From Actinomadura opuntiae (GTDB lineage: Bacteria; Actinomycetota; Actinomycetes; Streptosporangiales; Streptosporangiaceae): a DNA stretch of 64,000 bases. Where the stretch lies: the NCBI RefSeq assembly GCF_030283205.1, contig NZ_JASNWF010000024.1, positions 89,784 to 153,783 of the forward strand, in the 5' to 3' direction. The notes below the pieces were generated by a model. The model was given only the letters and a program-made list of their open reading frames with translations, searched no databases and was not told the DNA's origin. Shown here in pieces: positions 40,408-46,511 of this stretch. The first letter of the stretch is position 1, and the number at the start of each line of letters is the position of its first letter. The position numbers and the translations under genes are program-made.

Positions 40408-42585
40408 ATGAACACAGAGCTGGTCGGGCTTTCGGGGGCCGGGGGGCGGTGGCGGCCGGTCGCGGCGGGGCCGTTCGCGTTGATGGCGGTGGCGCTGGCG
40501 CTGCTGCCGATCCGTCCGGTGTGGCTGTGGGCGCTGCTGATCGCGGTGGTGTCGGTGTTCCCGTGGGTGCTGGGCGCGGCGCCGGAGGTGCGCCGTCGGC
40601 GGCCGCGGCCGTACTGGCGGCTGTCGGCGGCCGGGCTGGAGCGGATCGGCAAGGGCGGGCTGAGCATGGTCCGCTACGAGCGGGAGCGGATCGACGGCCT
40701 GGCCATCACGACCGGCGACGGCGTGCTGACGGTGTTCCACCGGTTCGGCCGTACGGCGGTCGGCGGGCTGACGGCGATGGGGCTGGAGCCGCTGGCTGTG
40801 TTCGTGACGGCGCGGCGGCTGGGCATCCCGATGCACGTCCTGGACGGCGAGGCCGGTGATCTGCTCGATCCCGCGCTGGACGAGGCGCTGCGGCTGCCGG
40901 GCCGGGACGGGGACGTGCCGGGCGGCGGGTTCCCCGCGGGGCCGCTGCCGCGCGACCACGCTGCGGAGAAGCGGCTGCTGGACCAGGAGGCGGCGCTGCT
41001 CGCGGCGGCGCACGAGGCGCCGCGGGCGAGCGAGGCGGCCGGGGCCGAGGCGGGGCGCGGGGAGTTCCGGCTCGACACGCCCGATCCGCTGCCGGGGCGG
41101 CGCCGCGTGGCGCTGCTGGGCACCCTCACCGGCGTGCTGGGCGCGGTCATGATCCTGCGGATCGCGGTGCAGGGCGCGGGCGGGTTCGAGGCGCGGCTGG
41201 CCGCGGGCTGCTGGGCGCTGGCGGCGATCACCGGGGTGCTGGCGGCGCGGCGGCGGCTGCTGCGGGCGGCGCGGGTGCGCTGGACGATCACCGCGGACCG
41301 GCTGCTGGTGCGGGCCCGGCCGGGCCGCCGCCGGCTGCAGGACCTGCCGTCGGAGAAGGTGGCGGCGGTCGTGGTGGGGCCGGGGCTGCGGCTGGATCCG
41401 CTGAGCGGGGAGCCGCGCCGGGCGGAGCTGGCGGCGCTGGCGTTCGGGCACCGGATGGAGCTGGTCGCGCGGCTGCCCGCGCACGGCCTGGACGGGTTCC
41501 AGCTCGCGCACGCGCTGGACGAGCACGGCTACCACGTGATCACGCCGGGGGCGCGGGCGCCGCGCCGGCCGGAGTACGGCCTGGAGGGGCTGCCGGAGAT
41601 CTTCGCGCAGGTGCCGGGCGGCCGGCTGGTCGTCGCCGACGGCGGGCTCGGCTGGGCGGACGCGGCGGGCGACGTGGTGCTGAAGATGCCGGAGGACCGG
41701 ATCGGCGGCATCGAGCTGCTGACGATCGCCGGGCACGCGTGGGTGCGGCTCTACGACGGCGACGGCGACGAGTTCTTCGCCGCGCCGCTGTCGGCGCTGC
41801 GGATCTCCCGCACGGACCTGCGGGAGTCGGCGCGGCGGGCCGGCCTGCCGGTGAACGACGCGGAGTACGACGCCTACCTCAGCGCCGCCTTCCATTCGGC
41901 GATGTCGACGCTGACGGCGCCGCCGGAGCCGGAGACCCGCGCGACGGCGTCGCTGCCCGCGCCGGGCACCGCGCCCGAGTCCGGGCCGGGTCCGAGGCCG
42001 GAGCCCGGGCGGGAGGGCGCGCGGGAGGCGGCCCAGGTGCCGGACGGGCCGTCCGGCGAGCCGGAGTTCGCGTTCCCGGCGCTGGAGCGGCCGAGCCCGG
42101 TGACCGCGCCGGGTGCGCTGCTGGACGCCACGCGGCGCTCCCGCGTCGGCACCTACGGGATGAGCGTGCTGCTGTGCGAGGCGGTCGCGCTGATCGGCGC
42201 GGTCTGGCTCGGGCCGGACCTCGGCGGGTTCGGCGCCACGGCGAGCTGGTCGGTGCCGGCGGGCCTGCTGATCGGCCTCGCCGGGTACTGGCTCTACGAC
42301 CGCAACCGCCCGCAGCTGCGCGTGTCGCCGGCCGGGCTGGCGGTCGTCACGCGGCGCGGCAGGGTCGAATGGGACCTGGCCCGCGACCGCATCGGCGGCG
42401 TCGGCATCGACGAGGCGTCCGAGCGGTTGCCGCGGCTGGTCGTCTGGGGTCCGTCAGGGCGCGTCCTGCGGCAGGTGACGTTCCCGCCCGACCTGGACGA
42501 GCTGCGCCGCGCCTGCGAGCGCTACGGCGTCCCCTGGGGCCCGCCGGACGCGGACCTGCCCGCGCCTCCGCCGCCGGAGCTCTGA
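40408..42585 (+). CDS. Membrane protein with three TM-pair plus PH-like modules
   Basis: A 725-residue protein of repeated architecture. Three TM pairs (about 18-56, 232-278, 590-645) are each followed by a soluble beta-rich stretch opened by a similar phrase: PYWRLSAAGLERIGKGGLSMVRYERERIDGL, VRWTITADRLLVRARPGRRRLQ and PQLRVSPAGLAVVTRRGRVEWDLARDRIGGV. This pattern is that of bacterial PH (bPH2/YdbT-like) proteins. A fourth soluble copy without TMs (VPGGRLVVADGGLGWADAAGDVV) precedes a Pro/Glu-rich linker around 510-560. Function unknown. The ATG at 40408 follows the repeat element; the last 64 bp overlap the convergent thpR gene. Confidence 0.75.
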   Translation: MNTELVGLSGAGGRWRPVAAGPFALMAVALALLPIRPVWLWALLIAVVSVFPWVLGAAPEVRRRRPRPYWRLSAAGLERIGKGGLSMVRYERERIDGLAITTGDGVLTVFHRFGRTAVGGLTAMGLEPLAVFVTARRLGIPMHVLDGEAGDLLDPALDEALRLPGRDGDVPGGGFPAGPLPRDHAAEKRLLDQEAALLAAAHEAPRASEAAGAEAGRGEFRLDTPDPLPGRRRVALLGTLTGVLGAVMILRIAVQGAGGFEARLAAGCWALAAITGVLAARRRLLRAARVRWTITADRLLVRARPGRRRLQDLPSEKVAAVVVGPGLRLDPLSGEPRRAELAALAFGHRMELVARLPAHGLDGFQLAHALDEHGYHVITPGARAPRRPEYGLEGLPEIFAQVPGGRLVVADGGLGWADAAGDVVLKMPEDRIGGIELLTIAGHAWVRLYDGDGDEFFAAPLSALRISRTDLRESARRAGLPVNDAEYDAYLSAAFHSAMSTLTAPPEPETRATASLPAPGTAPESGPGPRPEPGREGAREAAQVPDGPSGEPEFAFPALERPSPVTAPGALLDATRRSRVGTYGMSVLLCEAVALIGAVWLGPDLGGFGATASWSVPAGLLIGLAGYWLYDRNRPQLRVSPAGLAVVTRRGRVEWDLARDRIGGVGIDEASERLPRLVVWGPSGRVLRQVTFPPDLDELRRACERYGVPWGPPDADLPAPPPPEL

Positions 42586-43145
42586 CGCAGCGACCAGGTC
42601 TTCAGCGGCTCGTAGGTCAGCTGGTCGTACTGCTTGCCCGGCAGGTGGCTGCACATGAGCTGGACGGCGTCCGCCGTCCAGGAGCCGGTGGCGAACGCCG
42701 ACAGCGCCTCCATGAGCGGCCGGACGTCGATCGGCTGCCGGGACCGGGCGAGCGTCATGTGCGGGCGGAACGAGCGGTGCTTGTCGGGCGGGGTCCCGGC
42801 GCGGCGTCCGGCGGCGGCGACGGACGCCGCGAGCCTTGCCAGGTCGCGCCGGTCGCCGTACAGGCCCGTCCACAGGACGCGGGCGTGCGCGCCGTTGCCG
42901 GGGAACGCTCCGCTGCCCGCGAGGGACAGCGTCATCCGCTCGTGCCGCCCTGCGGCGCGCTCCATGCGGGGGAGCAGCCGGTCGACGGTGCGGTCGTCGC
43001 ATTCGCCGAGGAAGGCCAGCGTGACGTGGAGCAGCTCCCGCCGGATCCATTTGAGCCCGGGAATGTCGTCCTTGTGCGGAAGGACGGCCTCCTCGAGTTC
43101 GTCCAGGATGTCCGGTGGCGGTACGAGCGCCACGAAAAGCCTCAT
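42522..43145 (-). CDS. thpR: RNA 2',3'-cyclic phosphodiesterase (ThpR/LigT family)
   Basis: A 207-residue 2H phosphoesterase. Both catalytic HxTx motifs are present: HVTL (about 40) and HMTL (about 129). The N-terminus MRLFVALVPPPDILDELE is typical. The family opens 2',3'-cyclic phosphate at RNA or tRNA ends; its cellular role in bacteria is not settled. The ATG is at 43145. The C-terminal ~20 residues (GGGGAGRSASGGPQGTP) are Gly/Ser-rich and lie in the region that overlaps the convergent PH-like gene, so that tail is probably not part of the fold. Confidence 0.88.
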   Translation of the reverse strand: MRLFVALVPPPDILDELEEAVLPHKDDIPGLKWIRRELLHVTLAFLGECDDRTVDRLLPRMERAAGRHERMTLSLAGSGAFPGNGAHARVLWTGLYGDRRDLARLAASVAAAGRRAGTPPDKHRSFRPHMTLARSRQPIDVRPLMEALSAFATGSWTADAVQLMCSHLPGKQYDQLTYEPLKTWSLRQSSGGGGAGRSASGGPQGTP

Positions 43146-43247
43146 GGAAACGTCCGGAGAGCCACCACAACAGCTTTCCAGCAGACGGCACCCGTTGTCA
43201 CGCGGTTGCGCAGCGCCATCGGCGCCGGTTGCCGCGGCGGCCGGGCG

Positions 43248-44894
43248 TCACCTGCCGGCGGCCGGGACGCGGCGCAGCCGGGCCAGCGCGGGCCGGATCG
43301 AGCCGCGCGGCGCCGCCAGCGCCGCCACGACGACCGCGGTGGCCATCGAGACCAGGCCGCCCAGCACGATGCTGAGCCGGGGCCCGAACTGCTCGGCCAT
43401 CCAGCCGACGGTCGGCGCGCCGAGCGGGTTCGTCCCCATGAACACGAACATGTACAGGCCCATCACCCGGCCGCGCATCTCGGGCGCCACGCCGAGCTGC
43501 ATCGTCGCGTTCGCCGAGGTCGTGAAGGTCATCAGCGCGATACCGGCGGGCACGAGCAGCACCAGGAACGACCAGTACGTCGGGGCGAGCCCGGCGGCGG
43601 TCTCCATCACGCCGAACGTCATCGCCGCGAGGATCAGCAGCCGCAGCCGGGGCCTGGCGACCCGCCGCGCGGCCAGCAGCGCGCCGGTCAGCGCGCCGAG
43701 CGCCAGCATGCTGGACGCCAGGCCGAACGAGGACGCGCCGGTGTGGAAGACCTCCTTGGCGACCAGCGCGGTCGTCATCTGGAAGTTCATGCCGAACGTC
43801 GCGACGAACCCGACCATCACCAGGACGAGGACCAGGTCGCGGCGCCCGCGGACGTAGCGCAGCCCTTCGCGCAGCTGCCCCTTGGCGCGCTTGACGGTGC
43901 CCGCCGCGTGCAGCTCGCTCTCTCGCATCGCGTACAGGCCGAGCAGGACGGCGCCGAACGAGGCCGCGTTCACCAGGAACACCGGGCCGGTGCCGATGAC
44001 GGCGATCAGCACGCCGGCGACGGCGGGGCCGAGCAGCCGGGCGCCGTTGAAGGTGGCGCTGTTGAGCGCGATGGCGTTGGGCAGGTCGCGCTTGCCGACC
44101 ATCTCGACCACGAACGACTGGCGGGTCGGGTTGTCGACGACGGTGGCGAGGCCGAGCCCGAACGCCAGCAGGTACACGTGCCACACCTGCGCGTTGCCGG
44201 TGACGGTGAGGACGCCGAGGATCAGCGCGAGCGCGCCCATCGACACCTGCGTCATCATCAGGACGCGGCGCTTGGGGTAGCGGTCGGCGATCACTCCGCC
44301 CCACAGGCCGAACAGCAGCAGCGGCAGGAACTGCAGGCCGGTGGTGATGCCGAGCGCGGTGCCGTTGTTGTGGGCGAGGTCGAGGACGAGCCAGTCCTGC
44401 GCGACGCGCTGCATCCAGGTGCCGGTGTTGGAGACGACCTGGCCGGTGGCGTACAGCCGGTAGTTGCGGGTCCGCAACGAGCGGAACATCCCGCCGCGTC
44501 CCTGCTCCTCGGCGTCTTCAAATGCCTCTTCGGGAGCCTCTTCGGACGGCGCGGCGTCCTGCGGCGGCTCGACGGCGGAGCCGGTCTCGCGGGCTACGGC
44601 GACGGCCTCGGCCGGGGTCTCGCCGTCCGCCTTCTGGACCGCTCCAGCCGGGGTCCCGGCGCGCTGGCCACGCGAGACGTCCTCGACGTGCGGCGGCGGC
44701 CCGGCGGCGTCGGAGCGCCCTGCCGGATGGAAGGGGGAATGCGGGGAATGGGGCGATGTGCGGGGGACGGGGCGGCGACGGCGCGCCCGGGGCACGACGG
44801 GCAGCGCGGCCCCGGGACGGGCGGGCCGTCCGGAGCGGGCCCCGCGCGCCGGGGCGCCCTCCGGTTCATCAGGACCATCGTTAGCAGAAGTCAT
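43248..44894 (-). CDS. MFS exporter (EntS-like) with a long acidic N-terminal tail
   Basis: A 548-residue protein: ~135 cytoplasmic residues rich in Pro, Glu and Ala (EEAPEEAFEDAEEQG), then 12 TM helices beginning SLRTRNYRLYATGQVVSNTGTWMQRVAQDWLVL. FGLWGGVIADRYPKRRVLM is motif A; this is the MFS_3/enterobactin-exporter-like type. The ATG at 44894 has no Shine-Dalgarno sequence, but a TTGCCG-N18-TATCGT promoter ends 11 nt before it, so the mRNA may be nearly leaderless. Two dyads overlap this promoter. The upstream marR gene, 95 bp away on the same strand, is the likely regulator. Substrate unknown. Confidence 0.9.
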   Translation of the reverse strand: MTSANDGPDEPEGAPARGARSGRPARPGAALPVVPRARRRRPVPRTSPHSPHSPFHPAGRSDAAGPPPHVEDVSRGQRAGTPAGAVQKADGETPAEAVAVARETGSAVEPPQDAAPSEEAPEEAFEDAEEQGRGGMFRSLRTRNYRLYATGQVVSNTGTWMQRVAQDWLVLDLAHNNGTALGITTGLQFLPLLLFGLWGGVIADRYPKRRVLMMTQVSMGALALILGVLTVTGNAQVWHVYLLAFGLGLATVVDNPTRQSFVVEMVGKRDLPNAIALNSATFNGARLLGPAVAGVLIAVIGTGPVFLVNAASFGAVLLGLYAMRESELHAAGTVKRAKGQLREGLRYVRGRRDLVLVLVMVGFVATFGMNFQMTTALVAKEVFHTGASSFGLASSMLALGALTGALLAARRVARPRLRLLILAAMTFGVMETAAGLAPTYWSFLVLLVPAGIALMTFTTSANATMQLGVAPEMRGRVMGLYMFVFMGTNPLGAPTVGWMAEQFGPRLSIVLGGLVSMATAVVVAALAAPRGSIRPALARLRRVPAAGR

Positions 44895-44913
44895 TATCAA
44901 GGCTAACGATAAT
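44877..44913. promoter_or_regulatory. Overlapping dyads at the MFS promoter
   Basis: ATTATC-N9-GATAAT (44893-44913) is a perfect dyad across the start codon and -10 region. ATCGTTAG/CTAACGAT (44877-44884 with 44903-44910) is a second. The segment 44901-44916 matches 45516-45531 upstream of marR at 12 of 16 positions, so one regulator may bind both. Confidence 0.5.
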
Positions 44914-44989
44914 CGCGCGGGCCCTATTCCGGCAACCGCACCCCCGCGCGGCCCCGGAACCCGCCCCCGGACCCGCCGCCGCGCGGGCG

Positions 44990-45463
44990 TCAGGAGCGGC
45001 TGAGCTTGTCGATGATGGGCGCTGCGCGGCGCAGGATCTCGCGCTCGTCCTCGGTCAGTTCGCCGAGCCGCGTGGACAGCCAGGCCTCCTTGCGGCGGCG
45101 CTCGGCGCGCAGCAGCGAGGAGCCGTCCTCGGTGGCGTTCAGCACCACCTGGCGCCCGTCGGTCGGGTGCGGGTTGCGCACCACGAGCCCGCGGTCCTCC
45201 AGGTAGGCGATGACGCGCGTCATCGAGGGCGGCTGCACCTTCTCGTGGTCGGCCAGCTCGCGCGGCGTCATGGCGCCGTGCCGCTCGATGGCCGCGAGCG
45301 CGGCGAACTGGGTGAGCGACAGCGGGTTCGGCCCGCCGTCGGGCGCCGGCGGGCGCAGGTGCCGCAGCCGGCGCGACAGCCGCGCGATCGAGATGCGCAG
45401 CTCCTCGGCCAGCCCCGGGGGCGCGGTGGTCCGGCCGCCGGCCGGTGGCGTCGTCATCGTCAT
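44990..45463 (-). CDS. MarR-family transcriptional regulator
   Basis: A 157-residue winged-helix repressor: LSLTQFAALAAIERHGAMTPRELADHEKVQPPSMTRVIAYLEDRGLV as the helix-turn-helix and RNPHPTDGRQVVLNATEDG as the wing, flanked by dimerisation helices. MarR proteins leave DNA when they bind phenolic or drug-like ligands. The ATG at 45463 is chosen for GGGAG 4 nt upstream; an ATG at 45487 is possible. It precedes the MFS exporter on the same strand and is divergent from a TetR gene with a shared operator region. Confidence 0.93.
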   Translation of the reverse strand: MTMTTPPAGGRTTAPPGLAEELRISIARLSRRLRHLRPPAPDGGPNPLSLTQFAALAAIERHGAMTPRELADHEKVQPPSMTRVIAYLEDRGLVVRNPHPTDGRQVVLNATEDGSSLLRAERRRKEAWLSTRLGELTEDEREILRRAAPIIDKLSRS

Positions 45464-45504
45464 CGGTCTCCCGTGCTGGTGCCCCATGCTGCTACGCCCG
45501 CTCC

Positions 45505-45533
45505 TTGACACGATCGGCTAATGCTATTAGCTT
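45505..45533 (+). promoter_or_regulatory. TTGACA-N17-TAGCTT promoter with embedded palindrome
   Basis: A consensus -35 TTGACA (45505-45510), a 17-nt spacer and TAGCTT (45528-45533) point toward the TetR gene at 45570. The perfect dyad GCTAAT-gct-ATTAGC (45517-45531) covers spacer and -10, an ideal place for repression. A TAGCAT on the minus strand of the same dyad could be the -10 of marR. Confidence 0.65.
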
Positions 45534-45569
45534 TCTGGCTATTAAGTAGTCGACAGTGAGGGGATCGGG

Positions 45570-46133
45570 ATGCCGCGCGCGGGCCTGTCACCGGACGCGG
45601 TGGTGGACGCCGCCATCGCCGTCGTGGACGCCGGCGGACCCGGCGCCCTCACGCTCGCGGCGGTCGCCGGGCGGGCCGGGGTCGCGACCCCCTCCCTCTA
45701 CAAGCATGTCCGCAACCTGGCCGAGTTGCGACGCCTGGTGACGGAGAGAATCCTCGACGAGCTGGCCGACCGGCTCGGAACCGCCGCCATGGGCCGCTCC
45801 CGCGACGACGCCGTGGCGGCCCTGATGCGCGCCTACCGCGGCTACGTCGTGGAGCACCCTAGCCGCTACGCGTCCATGGAGCAGGCCGCGGAACGGGAAC
45901 ACGCGGGCGACTCCGCCGCCGAACGCCTCCTCGGCGTCATCTACGCGGTGCTGCGCGGCTACGGCCTCGACGGCCCGGAGCTCGTCCACGCGGCCCGCTG
46001 CCTGCGCTCAGCGGTGCACGGCTTCGCCATCCTGGAGGCCGCCGGCGGCTTCGGCCTCCCCGAGGACCTGGAGGCCAGCTACGAGCGCCTCATCACCGTC
46101 CTCACCTCCGGCTTCTCCCAGCCCAGGGTGTGA
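45570..46133 (+). CDS. TetR-family transcriptional regulator (WHG-type effector domain)
   Basis: A 187-residue repressor. The N-terminal HTH (about 7-52) is DAAIAVVDAGGPGALTLAAVAGRAGVATPSLYKHV with the family SLYKHV motif. The C-terminal effector domain ends AARCLRSAVHGFAILEAAGGFGLPEDLEASYERL, typical of the WHG/TetR_C_33 group. GAGGGG precedes the ATG at 45570. It is transcribed from a consensus promoter with an overlapping palindrome, so it may repress itself, be repressed by the divergent MarR protein, or both. Confidence 0.92.
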   Translation: MPRAGLSPDAVVDAAIAVVDAGGPGALTLAAVAGRAGVATPSLYKHVRNLAELRRLVTERILDELADRLGTAAMGRSRDDAVAALMRAYRGYVVEHPSRYASMEQAAEREHAGDSAAERLLGVIYAVLRGYGLDGPELVHAARCLRSAVHGFAILEAAGGFGLPEDLEASYERLITVLTSGFSQPRV

Positions 46134-46169
46134 CGTCCCTCTCCCCGACCCGCCGCGTAACCTGAGCGC

Positions 46170-46511
46170 ATGACCCCTCCGCGCCGCCCGGATCCGCCGC
46201 CCATGCGGACGAACGACGTCCGGGTGGCCCTCGTGGGCACCGTGGTGTGGGCGGTCGCGCTCGTCGTGCTGCTCGTCGCCGGGACTCCGTCCGGGGACCA
46301 CTGGTGGCTGTGGGTGTGCGTCACCGGCGTCGTGACCGGCGTTTTCGGGGTCTGGTACATCCCGCGGCTCCAGGCGGGCCGGGAGCGGCAGGAGGCGGCC
46401 CGCGAGGCCCGCCGCACCGCCGCCGTCGAGGACGCCGCGCAGCCCTCCGAGCCCGAACCCCCGGGCGTCACGCGCGAGGACGCCGCCAGGATCTCCGAAG
46501 CGGACGTCTAG
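46170..46511 (+). CDS. DUF2530 membrane protein
   Basis: A 113-residue protein with two TM helices (about 18-38 and 46-65). The conserved DUF2530 opening PPPMRTNDVRVALVGTVVWAV is present, with a charged cytoplasmic tail after. Function unknown; the family is nearly confined to actinobacteria and sits near DUF3027 and MarR genes, as here. The ATG at 46170 lacks a strong Shine-Dalgarno sequence. Its TAG stop overlaps the stop of the convergent sacsin-like ATPase gene by 4 nt. Confidence 0.82.
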   Translation: MTPPRRPDPPPMRTNDVRVALVGTVVWAVALVVLLVAGTPSGDHWWLWVCVTGVVTGVFGVWYIPRLQAGRERQEAAREARRTAAVEDAAQPSEPEPPGVTREDAARISEADV

